Positions 51,310 through 59,794 of a DNA stretch of 64,000 bases are shown piece after piece. Source of the DNA: Sutterella sp047777475. GTDB lineage: Bacteria > Pseudomonadota > Gammaproteobacteria > Burkholderiales > Burkholderiaceae_F. Under the pieces are notes generated by a model. That model saw only the letters and a list, made by a program, of their open reading frames with translations. It ran no database searches and had not been told where the DNA came from. Position 1 is the first letter of the stretch, and the number at the start of each line of letters is the position of its first letter. The stretch spans positions 310,001 to 374,000 of the forward strand of contig JBKEET010000003.1 of the NCBI GenBank assembly GCA_047777475.1, written 5' to 3'. The position numbers and the translations under genes were made by a program.

Positions 51310-51345
51310 GATTTTTGCGGGGAAGGCCTGACTTCACCCGCTATG

Positions 51346-51359
51346 ATGAAGACGGAGAA
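51346..51359 (+). repeat. Left inverted repeat of the IS element
   Basis: ATGAAGACGGAGAA, the exact reverse complement of 53022-53035. A 14-bp match between two short flanks is unlikely by chance. Confidence 0.75.
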
Positions 51360-51575
51360 GAGTCCGGAGCCGGATCACTGCGTCAGTTTTTTTGGAGTTT
51401 TATCTCCGTACAAAAATTGCAGTCTCAGGCCTTCGCACCCCCAATTGCACTCTCCCGAAAGGGAAGTAGGCGCATAAGAAAATGAGTTCACTCTCGTGAA
51501 TCTTAGGTGGCTGAAAGGCCCGTGCCTTTATCCGGGCGGACTCTTCGAGATCCCCACTTTTAGAAGGAGAGGATC
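51360..51575 (+). ncRNA. Candidate bridge RNA / left-end non-coding region of the IS element
   Basis: Non-coding stretch of 216 nt before the transposase. Small hairpins: TCCG-GAGC-CGGA (51363-51374), GGAG-TTTTAT-CTCC (51394-51407), TCCC-GAAA-GGGA (GNRA loop, about 51452-51463) and CCCG/CGGG near 51513-51535. An imperfect direct repeat ATTGCAGTCTC/ATTGCACTCTC (51416-51426, 51444-51454) and a third CACTCTC (51489-51495) lie in single-stranded stretches. IS110-family recombinases are known to be guided by a bridge RNA made from such an end; assignment here is inference from position and structure. Confidence 0.4.
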
Positions 51576-52952
51576 ATGAGTAAGTCTACTCGGAAACCCA
51601 CCGACACGGCTACGGCAGCGAACCCGCAAAACGTTGTCGAAGCCGTCTATTCATCCGCCATCGGCGTCGATGTCCACTGCGAACTTTTGGTTTGCTGTTT
51701 TCAATACATCGATGCCCATTCCTCAATTCACACGGAACTGCGCAGTTTCGGCACAAGAAGGTCGGAGCTGGAAAAGTTCGCAGGATGGTGCCGGAAATGC
51801 AGGCCGGAAACCATAGTGATGGAATCCACCGGCGTCCTTTGGAAGAGCCCGTACGCAGCTCTCGAAAGCGTCGGTTTCAACGCTTCATCGCTTACCCTCG
51901 TCAATGCCCGGGACGTTAAAGCTGCCATCGGCCGCAAAACAGATCAGCAGGATGCCCGGCGCCTGGCCGAACTGGCCAGGATGGGAACGCTGAAGAAATC
52001 GTTTATCCCTCCGCCGGATTTCCGGCTGATGAGGGAATTGGCCCGGCGCTATCAGAAACTGAAAAGCCATTACGCCTCTCACGTCAATGCCCTGCACAAA
52101 CTGATGGATTCCGCAGGTTTTCGAGCCGCATCGGTATTCAGCGATATCCGCGGCACCAGCGCAACCAATATCCTGAGAGCCAAGATTTTGGGAGAAGGCA
52201 ACTTCGAACAGTGCGTGGAAAACAATTCGCGCAGGCTGAGAAAAGCAACGCCCGAAGAAATCATTGACGCACTAAATTTCGACCTTGATCCGCTCCTCAG
52301 AGCCCAGATCGCCGATGAAATGCTGGCCATGGACCGAGAACTTGCGTTGGCAGAGCAGACGATGCTGCGCCTGGCAAAACTCCAGGCTCCCTATCAAAAG
52401 CAGATTGAACTGCTGAAAACGATACCGTGCATTAAAGAAACCGCTGCAAGACTCATCTTTGCCGAACTGTGCGATGACCTGAAGCAGCATTTCGACAGCT
52501 CCGAAAAGTTTTGCTCCTGGATGGGCATCTGCCCGGGGAACAACATCTCGGCCAACGTGCGCTATTCCGGCCACGCAGCCAAGGGCAACAAATGGCTGAG
52601 GCGAGTGCTGGTCGAATGTGCCCACGGGGTGAGAATGAGCAAAAACTCACTGTCGGATCGGGTCATGGAATGGAAATTGCGGCGAGGAACTTTGCGCGCC
52701 GTAGTTGCCGCTGCCCATTTGCTCGCCAGAATCATTTACAGCATTCTGGTTTCCGGGAAAAGCTACATTCCTTACGCAACGGATAAAGTACGGGCTTTAA
52801 CCGCAAAGCGGACTCTGCAGAATGCGAAGCTCTTTGCTAAGAATGCGGATGACGAAGAGATTCGCGAAAAGATGTCGGAGGTAGCCGAAGAGATCAAAAC
52901 ACTGGTCAAAAAGGCTCGAAGGACCAAGCGTACGAGGGTTCTGACAAGCTGA
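51576..52952 (+). CDS. IS110-family transposase (DEDD recombinase)
   Basis: 458 residues. The N-terminal RuvC-like DEDD domain has Asp in SSAIGVDVHCE (about residue 32), Glu in VMESTGV (about 87) and Asp pairs in KTDQQDARRLAEL (about 122-125). A coiled-coil linker follows, then the C-terminal Tnp domain (MGICPGNNISANVRYSGHAA, KGNKWLRRVLVECA). AGAAGGAGAGG ribosome site at about 51561-51571. The frame is intact, so the element may be active. Codon use is less GC-biased than in neighbouring genes. A hairpin CTGCC/GGCAG with ATTTTTG follows the stop (about 52978-53008). Confidence 0.93.
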   Translation: MSKSTRKPTDTATAANPQNVVEAVYSSAIGVDVHCELLVCCFQYIDAHSSIHTELRSFGTRRSELEKFAGWCRKCRPETIVMESTGVLWKSPYAALESVGFNASSLTLVNARDVKAAIGRKTDQQDARRLAELARMGTLKKSFIPPPDFRLMRELARRYQKLKSHYASHVNALHKLMDSAGFRAASVFSDIRGTSATNILRAKILGEGNFEQCVENNSRRLRKATPEEIIDALNFDLDPLLRAQIADEMLAMDRELALAEQTMLRLAKLQAPYQKQIELLKTIPCIKETAARLIFAELCDDLKQHFDSSEKFCSWMGICPGNNISANVRYSGHAAKGNKWLRRVLVECAHGVRMSKNSLSDRVMEWKLRRGTLRAVVAAAHLLARIIYSILVSGKSYIPYATDKVRALTAKRTLQNAKLFAKNADDEEIREKMSEVAEEIKTLVKKARRTKRTRVLTS

Positions 52953-53021
52953 TTGGCAGGGAAAAACTGCTTGCAATGCTGCCTTTCCGGAGGCGGCAGG
53001 GATTTTTGTTTGCTGCTGTTT

Positions 53022-53035
53022 TTCTCCGTCTTCAT
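53022..53035 (-). repeat. Right inverted repeat of the IS element
   Basis: TTCTCCGTCTTCAT, perfect inverse of 51346-51359. It is followed at once by the A-rich start of the lysA terminator. Confidence 0.75.
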
Positions 53036-53079
53036 AAGAAAAACGCCGGATTCGGGCATCTGCCCGCCGTCCGGCGTTT
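53036..53079 (-). terminator. lysA intrinsic terminator
   Basis: Stem AAACGCCGGA/TCCGGCGTTT (53041-53050 with 53070-53079) with inner CGGGCA/TGCCCG. On the minus strand it is followed by TTTTTCTTA. The IS right end lies directly beyond the T tract. Confidence 0.85.
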
Positions 53080-53130
53080 CCTTATTCTAAGCACAGATCC
53101 GGCGAAAAAGCAAAAAGCGGATCCGCTTTT

Positions 53131-54408
53131 TCAGAGCTCGGGATCGATCTCGCCCGCGACGATGTCCTCGAACGTGTCGGCGCGCCGCAGCGGCAGCACG
53201 CGGCTGCCGTCGACGAGGTACTCGAGCGGCAGGGGCCGCGAGTTGTAGCGGCTCGCCATGGTCGCGCCGTAGGCGCCGGCGTCGCGCACCGCGAGCCAGT
53301 CGCCGGGCTTCACCGCCAGCTCCCGGGCCTTGCCGAGGAAGTCGGAGGATTCGCACACCGGCCCGACAACATCCATCACCTCGGGCTTCTCGCTGCGGCG
53401 CACCACGGGCTCGATGCCCATCCAGGCGCTGTAGAGCGCCGGGCGGATGAGGTCGGTCATGGCGCCCTCGACGATGCAGAAGCGCCGTTCGGCGCCCTGC
53501 TTCACGTAAAGCACGGGCGTGAGCAGCACGCCCGCGTCGCCGACAATCGAGCGCCCGGGCTCGACCAGGAGCTCCGCGTCCGCAAAGCCCGCGTCGCGGA
53601 GCATCGCGCGCACCGGGACGACGAGGTCGCGCGGGTGCGGCGGCGTGTCTTCGCTGCGGTAGCGGATGCCGAGGCCGCCGCCGATGTCGAGGTGCGAGAG
53701 CACAAGGCCCTTGTCGCGCAGGCGGCTCATGGTGCCGATCAGCCTCTCGGCCGACTCGAGCAGCGGGCGCACGTCGGTGAGCTGGCTGCCGATGTGCGCG
53801 TCGATGCCGATCACCCGCAGGCCCGGCATGTTCGCGGCGCGCAGGTAGAGCGCTTCGGCCCGTTCGATCGGGATGCCGAACTTGTTCGACTTGAGGCCCG
53901 TCGAGATGTAGGGGTGGGTCTTGGCGTCGACGTCCGGGTTGCAGCGCAGCGACACCGGGGCGCGCAGCCCTTCCTTCATGGCGATTTCGTTGATGAGCTC
54001 GAGCTCGGGCTCGCTCTCGACGTTGAAGCAGCGGATGCCGGCGCGCAGCGCGAAGCGGATCTCGCGCGGTGTCTTGCCGACGCCCGAATAGACGATCCTG
54101 TCGGCCGCAAAGCCCGCGCGCAGCGCGCGGGCGATCTCGCCGCCGCTTACCGTGTCGGCGCCCGCGCCGAGCCGGGCGAGGACGCGCAGCACGCCGAGCG
54201 TCGAGTTGGCCTTGAGCGCGTAGCAGACGAGGTGCGGCCCCTCCTTCATCGCTTCCTGGTAGGCAAGGAAATTGCGCTCGATGCGGGCGCGGGAATAAAC
54301 GTAGGCGGTCGAACCCGCCTCACGGGCGATGCGCGAGAGCGGGACCTCCTCGCAGTAAAGCTCGTCGCCCCGGCGCTCGAAGCCGGGATGCTCTTCAAAA
54401 TGCGTCAT
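53131..54408 (-). CDS. lysA: Diaminopimelate decarboxylase
   Basis: 425 residues, fold-III PLP enzyme. The PLP lysine is in LVCYALKANSTLGVL (about residue 68), the phosphate-binding glycines in LDIGGGLGIRY, and the C-terminal CESSDFLGKAR supplies the active-site Cys. It performs the last step of lysine synthesis, and its substrate meso-DAP also feeds peptidoglycan. Twenty-four nt downstream of lptM; lptM-lysA is a common proteobacterial pair. Confidence 0.95.
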   Translation of the reverse strand: MTHFEEHPGFERRGDELYCEEVPLSRIAREAGSTAYVYSRARIERNFLAYQEAMKEGPHLVCYALKANSTLGVLRVLARLGAGADTVSGGEIARALRAGFAADRIVYSGVGKTPREIRFALRAGIRCFNVESEPELELINEIAMKEGLRAPVSLRCNPDVDAKTHPYISTGLKSNKFGIPIERAEALYLRAANMPGLRVIGIDAHIGSQLTDVRPLLESAERLIGTMSRLRDKGLVLSHLDIGGGLGIRYRSEDTPPHPRDLVVPVRAMLRDAGFADAELLVEPGRSIVGDAGVLLTPVLYVKQGAERRFCIVEGAMTDLIRPALYSAWMGIEPVVRRSEKPEVMDVVGPVCESSDFLGKARELAVKPGDWLAVRDAGAYGATMASRYNSRPLPLEYLVDGSRVLPLRRADTFEDIVAGEIDPEL

Positions 54409-54432
54409 TTTCGCTTTGTTATGCTAAATTCG

Positions 54433-54564
54433 TCAGATCCCCGAGGCCGCCGAAACGGGGGCCGAAGCGCGCTCCGGCATGTAAAGGTTGCCCTTGAGGC
54501 CGCAGCCCGAAAGGGCGATGCACAGAGCGGCCGCAAGGCCGATGAGCGCGGTGGTTGCTTTCAT
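54433..54564 (-). CDS. lptM: LPS translocon maturation lipoprotein LptM (YifL-like)
   Basis: 43 residues: MKATTALIGLAAALCIALSG then CGLKGNLYMPE and a short Ala/Ser tail. The lipobox LSGC with the diagnostic CGLKGxLYxP motif identifies LptM, which helps LptD disulfide maturation in E. coli. AGGA ribosome site just upstream. It is divergent from cyaY with a 12-nt gap, the conserved cyaY/lptM-lysA arrangement. Too short for most gene finders. Confidence 0.9.
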   Translation of the reverse strand: MKATTALIGLAAALCIALSGCGLKGNLYMPERASAPVSAASGI

Positions 54565-54576
54565 TTAGGAATCCTC

Positions 54577-54885
54577 ATGAATACAGATACGGAATTTCTT
54601 TCTGCCGCCGAGGAGGCGCTGAAATCGCTCGAGGGCTGGCTCGACGGGCACTGCCCGGATGCGGACTGGACCCGCAGCGGCAATGTGCTCACCATTGAGC
54701 TCGACAGCGGCGAGCAGGTCGTCGTCAATCTGCAGACGCCGCTGCACGAGATCTGGAGCGCGTCGCGCAAGGGCGGCTACCATTTCTCACAGCAGCCCGA
54801 CGGCAGCTGGCGGGACGGCAGCGGCAGGACGCTGCGCGAGAGCGTCGCGGCCGCACTCGCCGCGCTCGGCGCGGACGTGCAGTAG
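54577..54885 (+). CDS. cyaY: Iron donor protein CyaY (bacterial frataxin)
   Basis: 102 residues from ATG 54577; the frame is open far upstream, antisense to lysA, but only this part is frataxin-like. Acidic first helix (EFLSAAEEALKSLEGWLD), central sheet (VLTIELDSGEQVVVNLQTPL) and HEIWSASRKGGYHF match the family. It binds iron and modulates Fe-S assembly at IscS. Divergent from lptM-lysA. Confidence 0.93.
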   Translation: MNTDTEFLSAAEEALKSLEGWLDGHCPDADWTRSGNVLTIELDSGEQVVVNLQTPLHEIWSASRKGGYHFSQQPDGSWRDGSGRTLRESVAAALAALGADVQ

Positions 54886-54936
54886 TGTACCGATTCTACC
54901 CGAGGGCGGGCATAGGGCCGCTCCCGTAGAAACAAT

Positions 54937-54976
54937 GAGCCTGCAGAAACTTAGGCGTTCCTGCAGGCTCTTTTTT
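54937..54976 (+). terminator. cyaY intrinsic terminator
   Basis: 10-bp perfect stem GAGCCTGCAG/CTGCAGGCTC (54937-54946 with 54961-54970) followed by six T. Confidence 0.88.
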
Positions 54977-54995
54977 CGTCGGAAGCGCGGCTTCG

Positions 54996-57314
54996 TCAGA
55001 AGATCTGGTCGCGCACGAGCTCCGAGGCGGAGTCCGCGCCCGTGCCGGCCGTGCTGTTGTCGAGCGCGTTGACGGGGCCGTCCTTGACAGGGTCGCGGTA
55101 GAAGACCTCGCCGCCCGACATGACCACGCTCGAGGGCATGGGGCGCTTCACTTCGGGGACGCCCTTGACGGCCGACTTCATGTAGTCGATCCAGATCGGC
55201 AGCGAGAGGCCGCCGCCCGTCTCGCGCGAGCCGAGCGGCTTCGGGGTGTCGTAGCCCATCCAGGTCACGGCCACTTCGTCGCCGGCCCAGCCGCAGAACC
55301 ACGCGTCGTGCGCGTTGTTGGTCGTGCCGGTCTTGCCGCCGATGTCGCTGCGCTTGAGCTCGCGCGTGGCGCGCGCCGCGGTGCCGCGCACGGCCACGCC
55401 GTGCAGCAGCGACTGCATGATGTAGGCGTTGCGGTCCGTGATGGCGCGGATCGCCTCGTCGCCCGCGGAGCGGTTGGTGGAGCGCATCAGCGTGCGCCCG
55501 TCGACGTCGGTGACGCGCTCGATGAGGTAGGGCGTCACGCGGTAGCCGCCGTTGGCAAAGACGGTGTAGCCGCCGAGCATCTGCCAGGGCGTCACGCTGC
55601 CCGCGCCGAGCGCCATCGGCAGCACCGCCGGGTGCTTGTCGGCGGAGAAGCCGAACTTCGTGATGTACTCCTGCGCGTACTTGGGCGTGATCGCCTGCAG
55701 GATGCGGATCGAAATGAGGTTCTTCGACTTCTCGAGGCCGCGGCGCAGCGTCATCGGGCCGTCAAAGCGGCCTTCGTAGTTGCGCGGCTCCCAGAGCTTG
55801 TTGCCCGTGAGGCGCGGGTCGATCGAAATCGGCGCGTCGTTGATGATCGTCGTCGTGGTGAAGCCCTTGTCAAGCGCGGCCGAATAGATGAAGGGCTTGA
55901 ACGAGGAACCCGGCTGGCGCCACGCCTGCGTGACGTGGTTGAACATGTTGAGGTTGAAGTCGAAGCCGCCCACCATCGCGTAGACGGCGCCCGTGTTGTA
56001 GTTGCCCGCCACGAAGGCGGCCTCGACGCGGGGCACCTGCGCGAGCGTCCAGCCCTTGCCGCCCTGGGAGCGCGTGACGCGGATGATCGAGCCGGGGCGC
56101 AGCCGGTCGCTTTCCTTGACGCGGGAGTTCTTGCCGAGGTAGCGGCGCCCGAACTTCAGGCTCTGCGCGTCGAGCTCCACGGTTTCGTTGGCGGAAAGGG
56201 CCGCGGTGATCTTCGAGGTGCTCGCCTCGAGCACCACCGCGGGCACCATGAAGGGCGAGCTCGCGGTCTTCGAGAGAGCGGCCTTGATCGCCTTGGGGCG
56301 GTTCGCCTCGTCGCCGAGGTCGACGTGGCCTTCGGGGCCGCGGTAGCCGTAGCGGCGGTCGTAGGCGATCAGGTGGCGGCGCACGGCGTCCACGGCCGCC
56401 TTCTGCTTGTCCATGCGGATCGTCGTGTAGACGTTGATGCCGCGCGTGTAGGTCTCGTCCTTGAAGATGTCGTAGACGAGCATGCGGGCGACCTCGGCGG
56501 CGTATTTCGCCGAGGCGGTGTCGTCGTTCTTCGCGAGCGCCTCGGCGGCCGTCGCCACGCGCCTCGTCTGCATGGGCTGCGCCTTCTCCGTCGTGTAGGT
56601 GAGCTCGTCGATGAAGCCGAGGTCGTACATGCGGCGCAGCACGTAGTTCTTGCGCATCGTCGCGCGCGTCGGGTTGACGATCGGGTTGTAGGCCGAGGGC
56701 GCCACGGGCAGGCCGGCGAGCGTCGCCGCCTCGCCGACCGAAATCTGGTCGAGCGTGCGCCCGAAGTAGGTGCGCGCCGCGCTCTGGAAGCCGTAGGCGT
56801 GCTGGCCGAGGTAGATCTGGTTGATGTAGATCTCGAGGATCTCGTCCTTCGTGAGCGTCTGCTCGATCTTGAAGGACATGGCGATCTCGTAGAGCTTGCG
56901 GATGTAGGTGCGCTCCGAGGAGAGGAAGAAGTTGCGCGCCACCTGCTGCGTGATCGTCGAGCCGCCCTGGCTGCGGCGGCCGGTCACGAAGTTCGCGATC
57001 GCGGCGCGGACGATGCCCGAGATCTCAATGCCGGGATGCTCGTAGAAGCCGGCGTCCTCGGCGGCGAGAATTGCCTTCTTCACATGGTCGGGAACGTCCT
57101 TGAGGTGCACGAAGTCGCGCCTTTCCTGGCCGAACTCGCCGATGAGCTGCCCGTCGGCGCTCCAAATGCGCAGCGGCACCTGCGGGCGGTAGTCGACGAG
57201 GTTGTCGATCGGAGGAAGCTGGCGGTAGATGAAGGCGAAGATGAACACGGCGAGCAGCGCCCCCGAGGCGATGCCCGCGGCGGTGATGCCGAAAAACCAC
57301 TTCAAAAAGGTCAC
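54996..57314 (-). CDS. mrcA: Class A penicillin-binding protein 1A
   Basis: About 772 residues from GTG 57314, which has AGGAAAGG 10 nt upstream and places TFLKWFFG just before the membrane anchor; an alternative GTG lies at 57371, and the TTG at 57521 is unlikely. Domains: TM anchor, glycosyltransferase family 51 (EDAGFYEHPGIE; QGGSTITQQVARNFFLS), OB-like insert, transpeptidase with SSFKP, SKN and KTGTTNN motifs. It polymerises and crosslinks peptidoglycan on the periplasmic face. Monocistronic and divergent from the thioesterase gene. Confidence 0.94.
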   Translation of the reverse strand: MTFLKWFFGITAAGIASGALLAVFIFAFIYRQLPPIDNLVDYRPQVPLRIWSADGQLIGEFGQERRDFVHLKDVPDHVKKAILAAEDAGFYEHPGIEISGIVRAAIANFVTGRRSQGGSTITQQVARNFFLSSERTYIRKLYEIAMSFKIEQTLTKDEILEIYINQIYLGQHAYGFQSAARTYFGRTLDQISVGEAATLAGLPVAPSAYNPIVNPTRATMRKNYVLRRMYDLGFIDELTYTTEKAQPMQTRRVATAAEALAKNDDTASAKYAAEVARMLVYDIFKDETYTRGINVYTTIRMDKQKAAVDAVRRHLIAYDRRYGYRGPEGHVDLGDEANRPKAIKAALSKTASSPFMVPAVVLEASTSKITAALSANETVELDAQSLKFGRRYLGKNSRVKESDRLRPGSIIRVTRSQGGKGWTLAQVPRVEAAFVAGNYNTGAVYAMVGGFDFNLNMFNHVTQAWRQPGSSFKPFIYSAALDKGFTTTTIINDAPISIDPRLTGNKLWEPRNYEGRFDGPMTLRRGLEKSKNLISIRILQAITPKYAQEYITKFGFSADKHPAVLPMALGAGSVTPWQMLGGYTVFANGGYRVTPYLIERVTDVDGRTLMRSTNRSAGDEAIRAITDRNAYIMQSLLHGVAVRGTAARATRELKRSDIGGKTGTTNNAHDAWFCGWAGDEVAVTWMGYDTPKPLGSRETGGGLSLPIWIDYMKSAVKGVPEVKRPMPSSVVMSGGEVFYRDPVKDGPVNALDNSTAGTGADSASELVRDQIF

Positions 57315-57701
57315 CGTGCCCGAGCCTTTCCTGCGGCCGGACGCCGGTCTGCTTGTCTTTCTTGGAGTCACGTGAGTAAGTCGGAGCGAAAACGGCCGGC
57401 GGCGCAGGGAAATGCCCGCCGGCCACGGAGCGGGCGCGCTCTGCTGCAAGCGGCGCGCCGGAAAAGTTGTGCTGATTTTAGTCGAGATGGCAGGCTTATG
57501 TCGTTTCCGGGGGCTTGCCAATTGCGAGAATTTGCTTCACAGCCGGAAAAGATTTTTTGCATTTTCGGTAATTTCAGGCACTGCACCCTGAGTGCCGTTT
57601 GTTAACCTCTTCCTTAAAAAGGATTAAAAAAAGGCTCCGCTCGCCGCAAACGCGCGCGGGGCCTGAGGTAAAATCGGTTTTCTGTAAAAGCGAAACAAAA
57701 A

Positions 57702-58178
57702 ATGTCGGAAGCGGTTTTCACGCTCAGCATCGAGGTCGGGAAAGAGTCGATTGACCGGATGGAGCACGTCAACAACATCGAGTACCTGAAGTGGATGGAA
57801 AAAGCCGCCATCGCTCACGCGGAGGCTCACGGCTGGGATTTCCAGCCGCTCAAGGACCGCAACCTCGGCTGGGTGGCCAGAGAGCACTGGATCGAGTACC
57901 TGAAGCCCGCCTTTCTGGGCGACAAGCTTCTCGTGCACACCTGGGTGCAGAGCGCCAAGCACTTTTCCACGCTGCGCCGCTATGCGGTGATGCGCGGCAC
58001 GGAGCTTCTCGCCGTCGGCGCGACCGAGTGGGTGATGGTGGATTTCGCCACGCGCCGTCCGGCGCGGATCCCCGCCGAGCTCGAAAGGGACTTTACGTTC
58101 CTTCCCGCCGATGCTCCCGAGCTCAAGGCTCTCGGCATCAACCGCATGGTTCGCTTCGCAGCGAGCCCCGGGCTCTGA
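57702..58178 (+). CDS. Acyl-CoA thioesterase, hotdog fold
   Basis: 158 residues. The 4-hydroxybenzoyl-CoA thioesterase/YbgC-type N-terminal motif is seen as DRMEHVNNIEYLKWME, with Asn-Asn in place of the usual active-site Asp environment (DxxGHVNNxxYxxW), followed by a hotdog beta sheet. Probable hydrolase of acyl-CoA or acyl-ACP. It starts the plus-strand run leading to mlaF, 19 nt before it, so it may be co-transcribed with the mla genes. Confidence 0.85.
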   Translation: MSEAVFTLSIEVGKESIDRMEHVNNIEYLKWMEKAAIAHAEAHGWDFQPLKDRNLGWVAREHWIEYLKPAFLGDKLLVHTWVQSAKHFSTLRRYAVMRGTELLAVGATEWVMVDFATRRPARIPAELERDFTFLPADAPELKALGINRMVRFAASPGL

Positions 58179-58197
58179 ACTTTTTATTGATGACACT

Positions 58198-59004
58198 ATG
58201 AACGACACAGTCACTATCGATCGGCTCACGTTCGGCTACAACGCGAAGCGGCGCATCCTCGACGATGTGTCGATGCGCTTCGGCGCCGGGCAGGTGGTGG
58301 CCATCATGGGCGGCTCGGGCATGGGCAAGACCACGCTCCTGAAGCTCATCGGCGGCCTGCTCACGCCCCAGGCGGGCAGCGTGACCATCGGCGGCGAGAA
58401 AATCGACACGAACGACATCAAGGCGCTTTACCGCATCCGCCGGCGCATGGGCATGCTCTTCCAGTTCGGTGCGCTTTTCACCGACCTGTCGGTTTTCGAG
58501 AACGTCGCCTTCCCGATGCGCGAGCAGACCAACCTCGACGACGAGATGATCCGCGACCTCGTGCTCATGAAGCTCAATGCCGTGGGCCTGCGGGGCGCCG
58601 CCCCGCTCATGCCTTCCGAGATTTCGGGCGGCATGGCCCGGCGCGTGGCGCTTGCGCGCGCCATCGCGCTCGACCCGATGCTCGTCATGTACGACGAGCC
58701 TTTCGCGGGCCTCGATCCGATTTCGATGGGCGTCACCGCGCGCCTCATCCGCAACCTCAACGACGCGCTCGGCGCGACCTCGATCATCGTCACGCACGAC
58801 GTGGCCGAGACGTTCGACATCGCCGACTACGTCTACATGATCAACGCCGGCCGCATCGCCGCGCAGGGCACGCCTGACGAGATGCGCCGCTCCAAGGAGC
58901 CGTTCGTCGTGCAGTTCATCAACGGCCTGCCCGACGGGCCCGTGGGCTTCCACTATCCCGCGCCGCCGGCCGAGGAACAATTCGGGAGGGGCGCAGACCA
59001 ATGA
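58198..59004 (+). CDS. mlaF: Phospholipid ABC transporter ATP-binding protein MlaF
   Basis: 268 residues from ATG 58198 (MNDTVTIDRLTFGYNAKRRI). Walker A is GGSGMGKTT, the signature is EISGGMARRVALARAI (in place of LSGGQ, as in the Mla family), Walker B is MVMYDEPFAGLDP and the switch His is VTHDVA. It energises MlaE for lipid transport between the membranes. The stop overlaps the mlaE start by four bases. Confidence 0.95.
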   Translation: MNDTVTIDRLTFGYNAKRRILDDVSMRFGAGQVVAIMGGSGMGKTTLLKLIGGLLTPQAGSVTIGGEKIDTNDIKALYRIRRRMGMLFQFGALFTDLSVFENVAFPMREQTNLDDEMIRDLVLMKLNAVGLRGAAPLMPSEISGGMARRVALARAIALDPMLVMYDEPFAGLDPISMGVTARLIRNLNDALGATSIIVTHDVAETFDIADYVYMINAGRIAAQGTPDEMRRSKEPFVVQFINGLPDGPVGFHYPAPPAEEQFGRGADQ

Positions 59005-59777
59005 ACGATTTCATTACTTCGATCGGCCTGCTGATCGTGAGGATCTTCAGGCGCATCGGCCGCTTCGGCATCTTTTCCTGGCGGCTGCTCACGCACCTGC
59101 GCGGAGCGGGCTTCAGGAGCACGGTCGAGCAGATCCATTTCATCGGCAATTACTCGCTCGTCATCATTACGGTCTCGGGCCTCTTCGTCGGCTTCGTGCT
59201 CGGCCTGCAGGGCTATTACATCCTCGTTGACTACGGCAGCGAGGAAGCCCTCGGCACGCTCGTCGCGCTCTCGCTGATCCGCGAGCTCGGCCCCGTGGTC
59301 ACGGCGCTGCTCTTCGCCGGCCGCGCCGGCACGGCGCTCACCGCCGAGATCGGCCTCATGAAGGCGGGCGAGCAGCTCGCCGCCATGGAGATGATGGGCG
59401 TTGACCCGGTGCGCCGCGTGCTCGCGCCGCGCTTCATCGCGGGCTTCATTTCGATGCCGATCCTCGCGCTCATTTTCTCGGCGGTCGGCATCCTCGGCGG
59501 CTGGTTCGTCGGCGTGGAGATGATCGGCTCGGACAGCGGCGCTTTCTGGGCCCAGATGCAGAGCTCGGTCGACGTCTTCGACGACCTGCTCAACAGCGTC
59601 ATCAAGAGCCTTGTGTTCGGCGTGGCCGTTTCCCTGGTCGCCCTGTTCCACGGCTACTGCGCCCGGCCCACGCCGGAAGGCGTGTCGCGGGCCACGACGG
59701 GCACGGTGGTGATGTCGTCGCTGCTGATTCTTGCGCTTGACGTCATCATGACGGCTTGGATGTTTACAACGTTTTAA
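59001..59777 (+). CDS. mlaE: Phospholipid ABC transporter permease MlaE
   Basis: 258 residues with five or six hydrophobic helices and the MlaE family motifs QGYYILVDYGSEEALG and ELGPVVTALLFAGRAGTALTAEIG in outline. Inner-membrane permease of the MlaFEDB complex. ATGA overlap with mlaF; mlaD follows after 17 nt. Confidence 0.95.
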   Translation: MNDFITSIGLLIVRIFRRIGRFGIFSWRLLTHLRGAGFRSTVEQIHFIGNYSLVIITVSGLFVGFVLGLQGYYILVDYGSEEALGTLVALSLIRELGPVVTALLFAGRAGTALTAEIGLMKAGEQLAAMEMMGVDPVRRVLAPRFIAGFISMPILALIFSAVGILGGWFVGVEMIGSDSGAFWAQMQSSVDVFDDLLNSVIKSLVFGVAVSLVALFHGYCARPTPEGVSRATTGTVVMSSLLILALDVIMTAWMFTTF

Positions 59778-59794
59778 CGGTTAAGGGTGTCACG

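Larger units (their letters stand above)
51346..53035 (+). mobile_element. IS110/IS1111-family insertion sequence
   Basis: Bounded by a 14-bp perfect inverted repeat (51346-51359 and 53022-53035). It holds one transposase gene, about 216 nt of structured left-end non-coding DNA and about 80 nt on the right. Subterminal inverted repeats are a trait of the IS1111 branch; plain IS110 members lack them. Base composition is visibly less GC-rich than the neighbours, a sign of recent arrival. It sits between the guaC 5' end and the lysA terminator, breaking no gene. Exact ends and target core were not determined. Confidence 0.75.

Noticed and set aside
51403..53029. Direct TCTCCGT words (51403 and 53023) as target-site duplication of the IS element
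   Set aside because: A 7-nt match is expected by chance in this space, and the second copy lies within the inverted repeat.
57371..57521. Longer N-terminus of the penicillin-binding protein (to TTG 57521)
   Set aside because: Adds a basic, Ser/Pro-rich segment not typical of PBP1A, with no ribosome site; the GTG at 57314 has one and begins at the membrane anchor.
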